From Niallia circulans NBRC 13626 (GTDB lineage Bacteria; Bacillota; Bacilli; Bacillales; Cytobacillaceae), in NCBI RefSeq assembly GCF_001591585.1, contig NZ_BCVE01000001.1, positions 248,001-312,000 of the forward strand: a stretch of DNA of 64,000 nucleotides. Reading direction: 5' to 3'. The translations under genes and the position numbers were made by a program. Under the pieces are notes generated by a model. That model worked only from the letters and a program-made list of their open reading frames with translations. It was not told where the DNA came from and made no database searches. Numbering within the stretch: the stretch's first letter is position 1; each line of letters opens with the position of its first letter. Of this stretch, positions 43,599-55,513 are shown piece after piece.

Positions 43599-43970
43599 TT
43601 GAAGAATATAGTGATAATTGCTGGGCAAATCATATTCCTTCACGTTTTTCTTTTTATCGGGATGGGAATTAAAATGATTGTTACGATACCAATTCCTGCT
43701 TCAATGATTGGATTAATAATTCTTTTTATTGGATTAAAGCTTAAATTAGTGAAAGTGGAATGGGTAGAAAAAGGAGCAGCTTGGCTGCTTGCAGAATTGT
43801 TATTATTTTTTATTCCATCAGCTGTTGGAATTGTTAATTATAACGAAATTTTCAATATAAAAGGAATTGAAACAGTCTTACTAATCGCAATAAGCACATT
43901 TTTTGTTATGGGGGCTACGGGTTTTACTGCTGAAAAAATTTATAACAGAAAGAGACGTTTTAGCAAATGA
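43599..43970 (+). CDS. cidA: CidA/LrgA holin-like protein
   Basis: About 123 residues with four membrane helices. IGMGIKMIVTIPIPASMIGL is the conserved CidA/LrgA core, and the family is a holin-like membrane protein that affects murein hydrolase activity and cell death. The start is TTG at 43599 with AAGGTGA upstream, removing 15 residues from a longer reading. It overlaps cidB by ATGA, indicating coupled translation. Confidence 0.85.
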   Translation: MKNIVIIAGQIIFLHVFLFIGMGIKMIVTIPIPASMIGLIILFIGLKLKLVKVEWVEKGAAWLLAELLLFFIPSAVGIVNYNEIFNIKGIETVLLIAISTFFVMGATGFTAEKIYNRKRRFSK

Positions 43971-44659
43971 TCAAAATTATTATTCTTACCATTATGACTT
44001 ATGTACTTTATCGAATAGCAAAAGCATGTTATAAAAAATATAATATGCCGCTATTTCACCCATTATTAGTTACCCCCATCTTGCTCATCTTATTTATTAC
44101 TGTTTTTCATATTCCAGCAACAACTTATATGGAATCAGCTCAGCCTTTAACCCATTTATTGGGTCCAGCGACTATCGCTTTTGCTGTTCCTATTTATAAA
44201 AATTTACATTTATTAAAAAAGCATTTTTCCATTATTATAGTCAGTGTAACAACAGGCACATTGGTTGCTATCTTTTCATCCTATTTATTATCTATTTTGA
44301 TTCGATTAAACAATGATTTTATTATGAGTATTTTACCGCGTTCCATAACTACCCCTATCGCTATTGTTGTTTCAGAAGAAATCGGTGGTCTGCCGACATT
44401 AACAACAATATTCGTCATTATTACAGGGGTTCTTGGAGGAATTATAGGTCCTTATGCTATAAAATGGCTGTCCCTTCGTTCTCCCATTGCAAAAGGCTTA
44501 GCGCTTGGAATGGGAGCACATGGGGTTGGAACATCAAAAGCAATGGAAATTGGTGAACAAGAAGCAACCTTCTCGACATTAGCCATGATATTAGCAGCAT
44601 GGATCACTGTCCTATGGGGTACATCCTTAATTCCATTAATGCTTAGCTTGACTGTATGA
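43967..44659 (+). CDS. cidB: CidB/LrgB membrane protein
   Basis: 230 residues with seven or so membrane segments. LTHLLGPATIAFAVPIYKNL and the EEIGGLPTLTTIFVIITGVL region, and a conserved GMGAHGVGTSKAMEIGE near the end, identify LrgB/CidB, the partner of CidA. Together they modulate murein hydrolases and are linked to pyruvate or glycolate transport in plants and bacteria. ATG overlaps the cidA stop. Confidence 0.9.
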   Translation: MIKIIILTIMTYVLYRIAKACYKKYNMPLFHPLLVTPILLILFITVFHIPATTYMESAQPLTHLLGPATIAFAVPIYKNLHLLKKHFSIIIVSVTTGTLVAIFSSYLLSILIRLNNDFIMSILPRSITTPIAIVVSEEIGGLPTLTTIFVIITGVLGGIIGPYAIKWLSLRSPIAKGLALGMGAHGVGTSKAMEIGEQEATFSTLAMILAAWITVLWGTSLIPLMLSLTV

Positions 44660-44713
44660 TTAATCGAGTTTTAGGGACAAAAAATTTTATTGGAGCTGCA
44701 TTAAAAACGCAAA

Positions 44714-44767
44714 AATAGTGCTAGAGACATTAAACTCCTAAGGAAAGGTGAATGTCTCTAGCACTAT
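44714..44767 (-). terminator. Strong hairpin, probable leftward terminator
   Basis: ATAGTGCTAGAGACATT (44715-44731) pairs perfectly with AATGTCTCTAGCACTAT (44751-44767). On the minus strand it is followed by TTTTTGCGTTTTT. It likely ends the ydjO transcript and blocks read-through from cidAB. Confidence 0.7.
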
Positions 44768-44975
44768 GGAATGTTCGATAAAAATGATCAAAAGAGCTCA
44801 AACGATATATGTTTGCATTTATGTATTTATTTGCGTTTATTTTAAGCTGGAAAATAAACGCAAATATCAAAAAAATCTCCATCAGTGGTTTGGACCATAC
44901 AAGATTTATCCCACTAAATATAACCTTCAGTGGAAAAGTCTTGTGAGGTCCATCCTATTTTGGAAAATTCCTCTT

Positions 44976-45185
44976 TTATTTTGAATATATACTATTATTA
45001 TTTACTACTTGAAGCTCTCTAGTTGTTTTTACCATGTCACTTCCGCAGATTGGGCACTTTGGTGTCTCACTGCTTTTAAAATTATCACGAATCCAACATT
45101 TACATGTGTCTGATGTACAATCCCAAACCACCACTTCTTCTTTAACAATTTCTTCATTATTTCTTCTACCAAATCCCATTGCCAA
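44976..45185 (-). CDS. ydjO: YdjO-like cold-inducible protein
   Basis: 69 residues. WDCTSDTCKCWIRDNF and PKCPICGSDMVK hold two Cys pairs of a zinc ribbon, like B. subtilis YdjO (CTNEECKGWMR, CPMCGNDMV), a cold-induced protein. The start is TTG at 45183-45185, 8 nt after GGAGG; ATG 45179 is also possible. A hairpin with T-run upstream (45319-45366) may be part of its leader. It lies 1.6 kb from the csp and cshA genes. Confidence 0.82.
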   Translation of the reverse strand: MAMGFGRRNNEEIVKEEVVVWDCTSDTCKCWIRDNFKSSETPKCPICGSDMVKTTRELQVVNNNSIYSK

Positions 45186-45316
45186 ATGAAGCACCTCCAG
45201 GAAGCTAATTATTTGTTAAAACTTCGATTCCCATATTCGTTCATAAAAGTAAATCATTTACTGCTACGAACTAAATAATGAACTACAAAACGATAGTTTT
45301 AACAGGATAAAAATAA

Positions 45317-45368
45317 AAAACACTTGTAAACCAGAGAAAAACATAAAAATCCCTAAACAAGTGTAAAC
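45317..45368 (-). promoter_or_regulatory. Hairpin in the ydjO upstream region
   Basis: ACACTTG (45320-45326) pairs with CAAGTGT (45358-45364), with a T-run on the minus strand, about 130 bp before ydjO. It could be an attenuator or a cold-responsive leader, or the end of an unseen leftward transcript. The rest of 45186-45617 is AT-rich and contains no gene that I can support. Confidence 0.35.
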
Positions 45369-45617
45369 AAAAAAATATGAACAAAATCTATTATTAAATA
45401 TACCATATCCTGATAAAAATGTCAAACTGTTTATTATGCCATACTTTCTACCCTCAATGCAAATATTATTTTAAAAAACTACTTTATTTTTTTAAAATCG
45501 ATTAGAGAGCAATTTAGTCCTAGCAAGAATACAATTAGCTATTCCCGCTTTTATATGATATTATTTTCAGAGTGAAAACACTATAATATTGTTGCGAATT
45601 TATTGGAGGTTTATGGA

Positions 45618-45905
45618 GTGAACATTAAAGAATATACTGTTGAGGAAATTAAAGATCCTACCGGCATTCTTGCTGGTCAGCGCTTTGAATTTTTTCTTAC
45701 TGTCGAGTTTGATGAGGAAGATGAATTAGCAGATGAAGATCATTTACAAATAAAAATCTTATTTTCAGTAGACGTAAATGGATCCCGTATATTGAATTAT
45801 CATTTTTATAATAGTTTAGAAAATAAATATTTGGATTATGGTTTAGAGGATGAAGAATTAGAACAAATACAAGCATTTTGCAAGCAGCATTATTTAGAGG
45901 ATTAA
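45618..45905 (+). CDS. DUF6509-like hypothetical protein
   Basis: 95 residues, strongly acidic (ELADEDHLQIKILFSVD, LEDEELEQIQAFCKQH), beta-rich. NIKEYTVEEIKDPTGILAGQ resembles a small conserved Bacillus family (DUF6509, from memory). Function is unknown. The GTG at 45618 has GGAGG 8 nt upstream; the TTG further up lies in that site. A perfect terminator follows. Confidence 0.6.
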   Translation: MNIKEYTVEEIKDPTGILAGQRFEFFLTVEFDEEDELADEDHLQIKILFSVDVNGSRILNYHFYNSLENKYLDYGLEDEELEQIQAFCKQHYLED

Positions 45906-45942
45906 TATTAAACCAATGCCGTTCAGATGGAATTACGCTAAT

Positions 45943-45974
45943 AAAGCTGGAGAAAATAATCTCCAGCTTTTTTC
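45943..45974 (+). terminator. Terminator after the DUF6509-like gene
   Basis: AAAGCTGGAGA pairs with TCTCCAGCTTT, followed by TTTTTC. Confidence 0.82.
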
Positions 45975-45975
45975 T

Positions 45976-46368
45976 TTATACTTCTACCGATTTTCCATCC
46001 TCTACAATATGGTGCATTAAATGAGCCAGATAGTGAATAGGGCCAAAGTCCTCTTCCTCTTCTTCGCCTTCTTCATATTGGAGATCATTTAGGTGCAAGG
46101 CAACAAATTGATAAAAATCTTTTAGTTGAAAACTAAAGCATGCTGTTGGTTCTTCCTTTTCTTCTTCATATTGCAGAACTAAGTATGATTCTTTACCGTG
46201 TTCATCTTCAGCGTCAAAATAAATAAAGAATCCGATATTTGTATCTAATTCAAATAATTGACGTGTACCGCCACTGGTAACACGATTAAAATCGTCCTCA
46301 CTTAGTTTTTGCACAATCATTTGGTCTACTCCATCTTCTACATGAAAATTCACTGTAAATTCTTTCAT
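45976..46368 (-). CDS. Hypothetical acidic cytosolic protein
   Basis: 130 residues, acidic with an EEGEEEEEDF stretch and a final helix HYLAHLMHHIVED. No family is recognised. The start at 46366-46368 has AGAGGTG upstream, three codons later than a longer reading. A hairpin with a GGGA loop near 46472-46499 lies in its 5' region. Confidence 0.62.
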   Translation of the reverse strand: MKEFTVNFHVEDGVDQMIVQKLSEDDFNRVTSGGTRQLFELDTNIGFFIYFDAEDEHGKESYLVLQYEEEKEEPTACFSFQLKDFYQFVALHLNDLQYEEGEEEEEDFGPIHYLAHLMHHIVEDGKSVEV

Positions 46369-46536
46369 GTTCTGCACCTCTTTCTTTCTCTATATCACTT
46401 AACAGATCAAAATAAACTCCACTTTAAACTCAATGTGGAACACAGCTGCATGAGCCGATAAGAAACAAACATCAAGGAAATTTTTTTCCCGCTTGATGAA
46501 AGTATTCTATCTTATTTTATCCAAACAGTTTCCATT

Positions 46537-46567
46537 TAGCAAAAAAAGAGCCCCGTAGGACTCTTCC
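46537..46567 (-). terminator. Terminator of the downstream csp gene
   Basis: Minus-strand GAGTCC/GGGGCTC hairpin followed by a T7 run, just past the csp stop at 46575. Confidence 0.7.
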
Positions 46568-46574
46568 TTACATT

Positions 46575-46775
46575 TTATAGTTTTGTTACATTTACAGCCT
46601 GCGGCCCGCGGCTGCCTTCTTCTATATCAAAATTAACTTCTTGACCTTCGTCTAAAGTTTTGAATCCTTCTGTTTGGATCGCTGAATAATGTACAAATAC
46701 ATCTTCTCCGCCATCTACTTCGATAAATCCAAAGCCTTTTTCTGAATTAAACCATTTTACTTTACCTGTTGCCAT
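46575..46775 (-). CDS. Cold shock protein
   Basis: 66 residues: [16 protein letters not shown] and VFVHYSAIQ are the RNP1/RNP2 RNA-binding motifs of the CspA-type OB fold, an RNA chaperone induced by cold. GGAGGCAA precedes the ATG at 46773-46775. It lies downstream of cshA, so it may share its transcript or have its own promoter in the 157-bp gap. It differs from the csp at 48890 in 9-10 positions. Confidence 0.93.
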   Translation of the reverse strand: MATGKVKWFNSEKGFGFIEVDGGEDVFVHYSAIQTEGFKTLDEGQEVNFDIEEGSRGPQAVNVTKL

Positions 46776-46932
46776 TTTTTTATTGCCTCCTAGATTTAAA
46801 TAACAAGGATATATCCTATCCTTCATTTACCTAGTTTCCCCAATTTATTTCTTTTAAAACGCTGAAACATTAAATTCCATTATTTTCTTCCTACTATTAG
46901 GGAGACATAGGTATAAAGTAAACTTAAAACGA

Positions 46933-48390
46933 TTACTTACTTCTGTTACGACTTCTAGGTCTTCTATCACCAGAAGAGTTCGGGCGTTTTCTATCATAGC
47001 TGCCTCGTTCTCCCCCACGATCAGAACGACGTCTACGATTACCGCCGCCAGATCGGTTATCTTTTTTCTTTGAACGCAGTGGTTCAACAGCCGTTAATTT
47101 AACTGGTGTAGCATCTGGCTCTTTTGTAAGAAGCTTCAATGCTGCTGCAAGTAGTGTTACAGAATCTGTTTCTTCTAATAAACCTTCTGCAACTCGCTTA
47201 TACTCTGCATAGTCATTTTCTTCGATTGTTTTGGCAATTTTACTAATTGTTGCTTGTTGGTTTCCAGCTAACACATCTGTTAGAGAAGGAATCGGCTTCT
47301 TCGTCATTGATTTCTTCGTCACATTTTCAATAATACGTAAATGATCAAGTTCTCTAGGAGAAACAAATGTTACAGCAAGACCTTTTTTACCAGCACGTCC
47401 TGTTCTACCGATTCGGTGAACATAGCTTTCTGGATCTTGTGGGATATCAAAGTTATAAACATGAGACACACCGCTGATGTCAAGTCCTCTAGCTGCTACA
47501 TCTGTTGCTACCATAATATCAATGCTTTGTTCCTTGAAACGACGAATTACTTGGTCACGTTTACCTTGTGGAATATCACCATGAATTCCTTCTGCAGAGT
47601 ATCCACGTTTAATAAGACCTTCCACCACTTCGTCCACACGTCTCTTCGTACGACCAAAGACAATAGCAAGTTCAGGTGATTGAATATCCAGCAAGCTGCA
47701 TAATACATCAAATTTTTGACGCTCTTGTACTTCGATATAATGTTGCTCAATGTTTGTAACAGTCATTTCTTTCGCTTTCACTCTTACAACTTGAGGTTCA
47801 ACCATAAATCTTTCAGCAAGGCTTTGAATTCTTTTCGGCATTGTTGCTGAAAACAATAACGTTTGACGAGACTCTGGAGTTTCGCTTAAGATTCTTTCAA
47901 TATCATCAATGAAGCCCATGTTAAGCATTTCATCTGCCTCATCAAGAACAATCATTTTTAAATCTTGTAAACGAATTGTCTTACGCTCAATATGGTCAAT
48001 TAATCGACCAGGTGTAGCCGCAATAATTTCCGGCTTCTTTTTAAGTCCGCGAATTTGGCGGTTAATGTCTTGTCCACCGTATATTGGCAGGGTACGGATT
48101 CCTTTTACTGAGCCAATACGATTTAATTCTTCTGCTACTTGGACTGCTAATTCTCTCGTTGGAGCAATAACTAGTCCTTGAACTGCTTTGCCAACCTCAA
48201 TTTTTTCTAATAAAGGCACACCAAAGGCAGTTGTTTTACCAGTACCTGTTTGAGCTTGTCCAATCATGTCCTTACCTGATAATGCAATCGGAATCGCCTG
48301 CGCCTGAATTGGTGTTGGCTCTTCAAATCCCATATTTGATAATGCTTTTTCTAAACTGCTGCTTAATTTAAAATCTGAAAAAGTTGTCAA
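46933..48390 (-). CDS. cshA: DEAD-box RNA helicase CshA
   Basis: 485 residues. AQTGTGKT (46-53), DEAD (151-154), SAT (182-184) and HRIGRTGR are the classic motifs, with an upstream Q motif ([12 protein letters not shown]). The C-terminus is Arg/Gly/Ser-rich ([16 protein letters not shown]), as in CshA, an RNA helicase of the degradosome and of ribosome biogenesis needed in the cold. It starts at TTG 48388-48390 with AGGAGG. No gene is seen in 48391-48889 except its leader. Confidence 0.92.
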   Translation of the reverse strand: MTTFSDFKLSSSLEKALSNMGFEEPTPIQAQAIPIALSGKDMIGQAQTGTGKTTAFGVPLLEKIEVGKAVQGLVIAPTRELAVQVAEELNRIGSVKGIRTLPIYGGQDINRQIRGLKKKPEIIAATPGRLIDHIERKTIRLQDLKMIVLDEADEMLNMGFIDDIERILSETPESRQTLLFSATMPKRIQSLAERFMVEPQVVRVKAKEMTVTNIEQHYIEVQERQKFDVLCSLLDIQSPELAIVFGRTKRRVDEVVEGLIKRGYSAEGIHGDIPQGKRDQVIRRFKEQSIDIMVATDVAARGLDISGVSHVYNFDIPQDPESYVHRIGRTGRAGKKGLAVTFVSPRELDHLRIIENVTKKSMTKKPIPSLTDVLAGNQQATISKIAKTIEENDYAEYKRVAEGLLEETDSVTLLAAALKLLTKEPDATPVKLTAVEPLRSKKKDNRSGGGNRRRRSDRGGERGSYDRKRPNSSGDRRPRSRNRSK

Positions 48391-48843
48391 TACTTTTTCC
48401 TCCTTGTTATTGTACTCCGTTGATTGATATTCCTTAGAATATAGGGCCAGAAATGTCGTAGGATAGGATCTTTATCATTTTTAAATGAATGGATCCCACT
48501 AATTTTAGCGCATGATTACTCTTATATAGACCTTAAAACACCGCCCTATTATTAGGGACATTATTTGTTTAGAAAATACCAACCTAGAGTGTATTGTTTT
48601 ATTTTGTTATAAATATATACTCTCCATTTTATTTCACTTTTTTTCATTTTCCAAAACATTAAGGTAAATAGGACCAATTAAAAGCCTGCATACCATACTT
48701 TAGTGGGAAATTATGTGGTTTTTTAACGGATGAATATAATGAAGTTGATGGAGAATTTTTTATCCAAATGCTAATCTAAGCCATTGATTTTTGTTATTCT
48801 TCCTTTCAATGAAAAACAAAAGCTTTATGGGAAACATCATTAA

Positions 48844-48885
48844 AAAAGGTGATGCATTTTGAAAGGCATCACCTTTTTTTGTTTT
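48844..48885 (-). terminator. Terminator of the csp gene
   Basis: AAAAAAGGTGATGC pairs with GCATCACCTTTTTTT, followed by GTTTTC on the minus strand. It ends the csp transcript before cshA. Confidence 0.85.
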
Positions 48886-48889
48886 CTTA

Positions 48890-49090
48890 TTAAGCTTTAG
48901 TTACGTTAGAAGCTTGTGGTCCACGGTTACCTTCAACGATTTCAAAAGTTACGTCTTGGCCTTCTTCTAAAGTTTTGAAACCTTCTGTTTGAATTGCAGA
49001 GAAGTGAACAAATACGTCTTGACCTTCAGAAGACTCGATGAATCCAAAACCTTTTTCTGCGTTAAACCATTTTACTTTACCTGTGTTCAT
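48890..49090 (-). CDS. Cold shock protein
   Basis: 66 residues with [20 protein letters not shown] and VFVHFSAIQ, the RNP motifs of the single-domain cold shock family. It acts as RNA and single-stranded DNA chaperone. GGAGG lies upstream. A sigma-A promoter with a long leader is found upstream, so cold regulation at the RNA level is likely. It is the paralogue of the csp at 46575. Confidence 0.93.
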   Translation of the reverse strand: MNTGKVKWFNAEKGFGFIESSEGQDVFVHFSAIQTEGFKTLEEGQDVTFEIVEGNRGPQASNVTKA

Positions 49091-49297
49091 TGTAAAACCT
49101 CCAAAAATGTGTTACACACTAAGCACCTAATATAACTTTTAGGAATCGATACGTCATTCAACATGAAAAAGCCGTAACTGAAATGATGTAGAAGAAATCG
49201 CCTACATACATTGCAGCTACGACCACCTTATCCATAAAACATATACCGAACTTAATTGCGTTACACTTATAATATAATTTTTTTACGTTTTTGTCAA
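49091..49297 (-). promoter_or_regulatory. csp promoter and long 5' leader
   Basis: TTGACA (minus strand, 49292-49297), 17 bp and TATTAT (49269-49274) predict a start near 49262, leaving a ~170-nt untranslated leader. Long leaders of csp genes refold with temperature to control translation. I see no certain cold-box from sequence alone. Confidence 0.65.
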
Positions 49298-49360
49298 TAA
49301 CGTTTTCAAAACTTATAATATTACACCAATGGTATATTTTTCCTATTTGATTTTTTAACG

Positions 49361-50206
49361 TTATTCCCCGATTGCTGCTTCTGCAGAGTCAACCGTATGC
49401 TTTAACAGCATACTAATCGTAACTGGTCCAACTCCTCCTGGAACCGGGGTAATGGCAGAGGCTTTTTCAAAACAAGCTTCATAATCAACATCTCCGATAT
49501 TGCCTTTATTATAGCCGGCATCCAAAATAACTGCACCTGGTTTAATCCATTCACCTTGAATAAAATTAGGTTTTCCAACAGCAGCAATCACAATGTCTGC
49601 TTGTCTGACATGATTTTCTAAATGAACCGTTCTTGAGTGGCAGGTTGTCACGGTTGCATCTTTATTTAAAAGCAATGCAGAAACAGGCTTTCCTAAAATT
49701 GGACTACGCCCTACTACTACCGCATGTTTTCCATTAACTTCTATATTATAATGCTCCATAATTTTCATTATAGCTGCTGGAGTACAGGATGGATATTTAC
49801 CAAATCCTAAAGCTGTTTGCCCATATCCAAAACTAGTAACACCGTCCACGTCTTTCTCAATCTCAATTGCTTCAAATGCTTTCCGTTCATCTATATGGCT
49901 TGGAACTGGATGTTGTAAAAGAATCCCATGCACCTTTTCATCCTTATTTAATGAATGAATCGTTGCTAACAACTCTTCTGTTGTTGTTTGTTTATCTAAA
50001 TGAATTTTTCTTGATTCTATGCCGAGCTTTGCACATGCATTCCCTTTCATTCGTACATACGTTGCGGATGAAGGATCATCGCCAACTAATATTGTTGCCA
50101 AGCATGGAGTAATCCCTTTTTCCTTTAAAGCACTTATTCTTCCTCTTAATTCATCTTTTACTGCATTTGCTACTACATTTCCGTCTAAAATTAATTTTTC
50201 CGACAT
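49361..50206 (-). CDS. folD: Bifunctional methylenetetrahydrofolate dehydrogenase/cyclohydrolase
   Basis: 281 residues. KMKGN is absent but the FolD core is clear: DPSSATYVRMKGNACAKLGI, HGILLQHPVPSHI, KDVDGVTSFGYG and VVVGRSPILGKPVSALLLN with a Rossmann NADP site. The enzyme converts methylene-THF to formyl-THF. The start at 50204-50206 has AGGAGGTAT. It is monocistronic. The folD upstream region to 50360 holds a putative leader without a gene. Confidence 0.9.
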   Translation of the reverse strand: MSEKLILDGNVVANAVKDELRGRISALKEKGITPCLATILVGDDPSSATYVRMKGNACAKLGIESRKIHLDKQTTTEELLATIHSLNKDEKVHGILLQHPVPSHIDERKAFEAIEIEKDVDGVTSFGYGQTALGFGKYPSCTPAAIMKIMEHYNIEVNGKHAVVVGRSPILGKPVSALLLNKDATVTTCHSRTVHLENHVRQADIVIAAVGKPNFIQGEWIKPGAVILDAGYNKGNIGDVDYEACFEKASAITPVPGGVGPVTISMLLKHTVDSAEAAIGE

Positions 50207-50441
50207 GTATATACCTCCTGGTAAATTATAAAAAAGAAGTGCTTTTTTGCCCTTCTGCCCAGACGACCGGCTATACATATACACAGCTCCCATATGGTTA
50301 TTTCCATTTATGTCGTCAGTCACTATGTATTGATAAGTTCATTTGTATCATATCATAGCTCCCTTTCAAATAAAATAATCTTCCCGTTATTTTATTTGAA
50401 AGATAGTGGGAAGTACCAGATTAGCTTTATCAAATATAAAA

Positions 50442-50483
50442 GGACCTTTTAAGTCTGATGATCAACTCAGATTTAAAAGGTCC
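50442..50483 (-). repeat. 17-bp hairpin with minus-strand T-run
   Basis: GGACCTTTTAAGTCTGA pairs with TCAGATTTAAAAGGTCC (one G:U) with an 8-nt loop. On the minus strand TTTTATATTTG follows, so it could end a leftward transcript, but no gene is near. The surrounding 50207-51131 contains no ORF I can support. Confidence 0.5.
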
Positions 50484-51017
50484 CATTCATGTATTCATCG
50501 ATCGAATACAATTAAGCAATGCATATATTTAAGGAAATACACTTCTATTAAAAATGGTGTAATGCCTAAAACAACGAAAGCCCTACCTCTCTTTCATCCT
50601 TACGGTTCCTAGACCGCGCCAGTGTGAATTTAGGGTGAATTGTGCAGAACACAAAAATACATTTTTGAAAAAATAATGGAAGGATTAATCCGCATTAGGA
50701 AGGATTTAAATGTGTTTTTGAAGATAAATGGAGTGTAATTGTTTTGAATGCTATTATATAGTTGTTCCGTATACTTATAAATTTCCTGTTACTTTACACA
50801 ATAATTCTACAAAATTCTGTTAAACCTCAAATACATACAAGGAACATCTTATCGCAAAATTTGCTTATAGTCAACTATTAGTTTCCCTATTTTTGTAAAA
50901 ACGCTTATTTTGTGGAAGGGTTAATCGATATTCTCACTATTATCAGGCACTCGTTTCCCTCCATTTCATACACTTAATTATCATGTTGTAATCAATGAGC
51001 TTCCTATCCTGTTGTCT

Positions 51018-51062
51018 GCTCGAGGCGACCGCATGAATCACTTACGTGCGGTCGCTTCGAGC
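51018..51062. repeat. GC-rich 16-bp inverted repeat
   Basis: GCTCGAGGCGACCGCA pairs with TGCGGTCGCTTCGAGC (one G:U) around a 13-nt loop. It is far more GC-rich than the surrounding AT-rich DNA, with no T-run. It lies about 70 bp beyond the end of glpD and could be a repeat element or protein site. Confidence 0.55.
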
Positions 51063-51131
51063 TAACCAACCTATCATTTGTTCTAAAGAATTTCATTAAA
51101 TGGGAAAGCCTTATTTCCTATTAACTTTCCA

Positions 51132-52787
51132 TTACCCTGCAAACGGAATAGTTGCTTTGTGTATTTCTTTTTCTAGTTCGGCTGTTAGGGTATTAGTTCT
51201 TTCGGTGCTCCAATCGTAATATTCTGCCATGTATTCAATTACTGCATCTTTTACTTCCTTTACTTTAGCAATATCAAATAAAAGCATTCCTGTCCGTCTT
51301 AGTAGTACATCTGTCGGAGTTATTGCATATTCATATTCCATTGCATAGTGAATCCGTGCAAGTAGGACTGGGGAAAGTTCTTCATATTTCCCGCTTAACT
51401 CCTTTGCAATTTCATAAAGAATAGGCGCATTACTGCCATATAGCCTTGCAATGTTTTCTGCTTCCTCTTTTGAAAGTCCTCCATTCATTCCCTTTGATAC
51501 AACATCTTGGATATACGTAGAAAAACCTTTTGAACCACCAACATCTCCACCAGAGATTGGCATCGACTTTGTCATACATTGTTTAAATGACTTCCCCGTC
51601 TTCTCTTGCAATCTAGTGGAAACAAGATTAACAACTGTTTCAGCCATTTTACGATACCCCGTTAATTTCCCTCCAGCAATAGTAATAAGCCGACTGTCAG
51701 ACTCCCAGATTTCATCCTTGCGAGAAATTTCAGAGGGATCTTTTCCATCTTCCAAAATCAATGGTCTAACTCCCGCCCAGCTTGACTCCACATCTTCTGC
51801 GGAAACGGAGATCGAAGGAAACATAAACTTAATTGCTTCTAAAAGATAATCTCTATCTTCTTTCGACATCGAAGGATGAATGGGATCTTCACTATAAAAA
51901 GTATCTGTTGTCCCAACATATGTTTTTCCATCCCGTGGAATAGCAAAAACCATTCTCTTATCTGGTGTATCAAAATAAATCGCTTGTTTTAAAGGAAATA
52001 CAGATTGATCAATAACTAAATGAACCCCTTTTGTCAGCTGAAGCGCTTTACCTTTTCGGCTTCCATCAATCGTTCTTAATGTATCAACCCATGGTCCAGT
52101 TGCATTTACCACAACATTGGCATAAATAGGGTAAACCGTATTTGTGATAAGATTTCTAACTTCTACACCTTCTACTTTTCCGTTTTTATCATATAGGAAG
52201 TTCTCTACTTTCGTATAGTTAATCGCAGCTGCACCACAATCTACGGCCTTTTTCATTACCTCTACAGTCAGTCGGCTGTCATCTGTGCGATATTCCACAT
52301 AATACCCTCCGCCTTTAAGACCATCTTTCTTAATTAATGGCTCTTTTGCAAGTGTTTCTTCTTTCGATAGCATTTTTCTTCGTTCCGATTTTTTTACTCC
52401 AGCTAAGAAATCATATACTCTTAGACCAATATTGGTGGAAAATTTTCCAAACGTTCCTCCTTGGTGTAACGGAAGTAACATCCATTCTGGTGTAGTTACA
52501 TGTGGTCCATTTTCATACACCACTTCTCTCTCCTTCCCTACTTCTGCAACCATCTTCACTTCAAATTGCTTTAAATAGCGGAGACCACCATGGACGAGCT
52601 TTGTTGATCTGCTTGAAGTTCCTGCTGAAAAATCCTGCATTTCTACAAGAGCAACTTCCATTCCTCTAGCTGCGGCATCTAAAGCAATTCCCGCTCCTGT
52701 AATACCTCCCCCGATCACTAACACATCAAATTTATTATTCATTAACTGTTGTTGTATTTTTTCTCTACTACTTGGCTTCTTTTGCAA
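51132..52787 (-). CDS. glpD: Aerobic glycerol-3-phosphate dehydrogenase
   Basis: 551 residues. [17 protein letters not shown] near residue 27 is the FAD-binding motif; [17 protein letters not shown] and later ATGPWVDT are conserved in GlpD. The enzyme oxidises glycerol-3-phosphate to dihydroxyacetone phosphate at the membrane, feeding electrons to quinone. Starts at TTG 52785-52787 with GGGAGG. A GlpP-type leader terminator precedes it. Confidence 0.94.
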   Translation of the reverse strand: MQKKPSSREKIQQQLMNNKFDVLVIGGGITGAGIALDAAARGMEVALVEMQDFSAGTSSRSTKLVHGGLRYLKQFEVKMVAEVGKEREVVYENGPHVTTPEWMLLPLHQGGTFGKFSTNIGLRVYDFLAGVKKSERRKMLSKEETLAKEPLIKKDGLKGGGYYVEYRTDDSRLTVEVMKKAVDCGAAAINYTKVENFLYDKNGKVEGVEVRNLITNTVYPIYANVVVNATGPWVDTLRTIDGSRKGKALQLTKGVHLVIDQSVFPLKQAIYFDTPDKRMVFAIPRDGKTYVGTTDTFYSEDPIHPSMSKEDRDYLLEAIKFMFPSISVSAEDVESSWAGVRPLILEDGKDPSEISRKDEIWESDSRLITIAGGKLTGYRKMAETVVNLVSTRLQEKTGKSFKQCMTKSMPISGGDVGGSKGFSTYIQDVVSKGMNGGLSKEEAENIARLYGSNAPILYEIAKELSGKYEELSPVLLARIHYAMEYEYAITPTDVLLRRTGMLLFDIAKVKEVKDAVIEYMAEYYDWSTERTNTLTAELEKEIHKATIPFAG

Positions 52788-52883
52788 AGTAAAACCCTCC
52801 CTATACTTAAAAAACTTGTTAGTTTAATAATTTCCTTTCGTAATACATTCAAAACAATTTAGTTTGTACATGATCTATATACA

Positions 52884-52941
52884 AACAAAAAGAGACCACA
52901 AAGTTACATTACCAATAGAACGATAATGCTTTGTGGTCTCT
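52884..52941 (-). promoter_or_regulatory. GlpP-regulated leader terminator of glpD
   Basis: Minus-strand AGAGACCACAAAG/CTTTGTGGTCTCT, a perfect 13-bp stem (52891-52903 with 52929-52941) with a T-rich tail, lies about 100 nt before the glpD start. In B. subtilis GlpP with glycerol-3-phosphate antiterminates such a structure in the glpD leader. Confidence 0.82.
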
Positions 52942-53050
52942 CCATTTCTCCAGACAAAAAATATTAACTTGTGTTTATTATATCATATTAACCTAGATAT
53001 TCATAGTATTTATATTATTATATTAAACTTTAAAACAGTAGGTTCCCCTT

Positions 53051-54556
<1,506 letters not shown>

Positions 54557-54567
54557 TTAGTAAATGA

Positions 54568-55386
54568 TTATGCTACTTTTTTACCAATACTTTTACTTTC
54601 CCCTTTTGTCTTAAAAAATGCAAGTAATAATACAATGACAGTAATCGCTATTACAATCCAAAAGCTTGATAAGACAACCCCTTTAAAGATATACGTATAA
54701 AAAACGGCTGCTAGTGATCCGCCTAAAATGGGACCAACAACTGGTATCCAAGCATATCGGAAATTGGATGATCCTTTGCCGGCAATTGGTAAAACAAAAT
54801 GGGCAATTCTTGGACCAAGGTCACGTGCAGGATTAATAGCATAGCCAGTTGTTCCCCCTAATGACATCCCAATTACAACAATAAGCAAGCCTACAGCAAG
54901 CGGGTTCAATCCCTCAGCAAAACTATTTGCTCCAATAAACAATAAGCCAAGCACTAACATAAACGTCCCTATCAATTCGCTTAATATATTTCCAAAGGTA
55001 TGTGGAATAGCAGGACCTGTTGAAAAGACTGCTAATTTTGCTTCCGCATCCTTTGTTGCACCCCAATGCGGGAGATAGTGTAAATATACAATACATGCAC
55101 CTAAAAAAGCGCCAATCATTTGTGCCAAAATATACGGCAATACTTGATTCCAAGCAAAATCACCAGTGATTGCAAGCGCGATGGTAACAGCTGGATTTAA
55201 ATGGGCACCACTAATACTTCCGACAGCAAATGCTCCCATTGTAACTGCCAATCCCCAGGCAAGAGTAATCACAATCCACCCTCCACCATTAGAGAACGCT
55301 TTCTTTAAATTCGCACCAGCTACAACGCCTCCCCCAAATATAATCAAAATCATGGTACCAACAACTTCTCCCATAAACGCAGACAT
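54568..55386 (-). CDS. glpF: Glycerol uptake facilitator
   Basis: 272 residues with six membrane helices and both NPA boxes: HLNPAVTIALAITG and YAINPARDLGPRI, the latter with the Asp that enlarges the pore for glycerol. It carries glycerol inward by facilitated diffusion. The start is ATG 55384-55386 with GGGGGA upstream. It heads the glpFK operon. Confidence 0.94.
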   Translation of the reverse strand: MSAFMGEVVGTMILIIFGGGVVAGANLKKAFSNGGGWIVITLAWGLAVTMGAFAVGSISGAHLNPAVTIALAITGDFAWNQVLPYILAQMIGAFLGACIVYLHYLPHWGATKDAEAKLAVFSTGPAIPHTFGNILSELIGTFMLVLGLLFIGANSFAEGLNPLAVGLLIVVIGMSLGGTTGYAINPARDLGPRIAHFVLPIAGKGSSNFRYAWIPVVGPILGGSLAAVFYTYIFKGVVLSSFWIVIAITVIVLLLAFFKTKGESKSIGKKVA

Positions 55387-55513
55387 CAAAATCCCCCTTT
55401 TCCTTGTTTCACTCTGTTAAAATTCTGACAATGAATTATATTAAACTGCTTTACCCCTAAACTACCATCATACTAACATTTATTTTTATCATTACAGAGT
55501 GATTGTCATATAA

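Noticed and set aside
44748-44984. Rightward 78-codon frame after cidB
   Set aside because: Starts inside the terminator hairpin; no ribosome site and low-complexity composition.
47341-47679. Rightward frame inside cshA
   Set aside because: Antisense shadow of the helicase gene.
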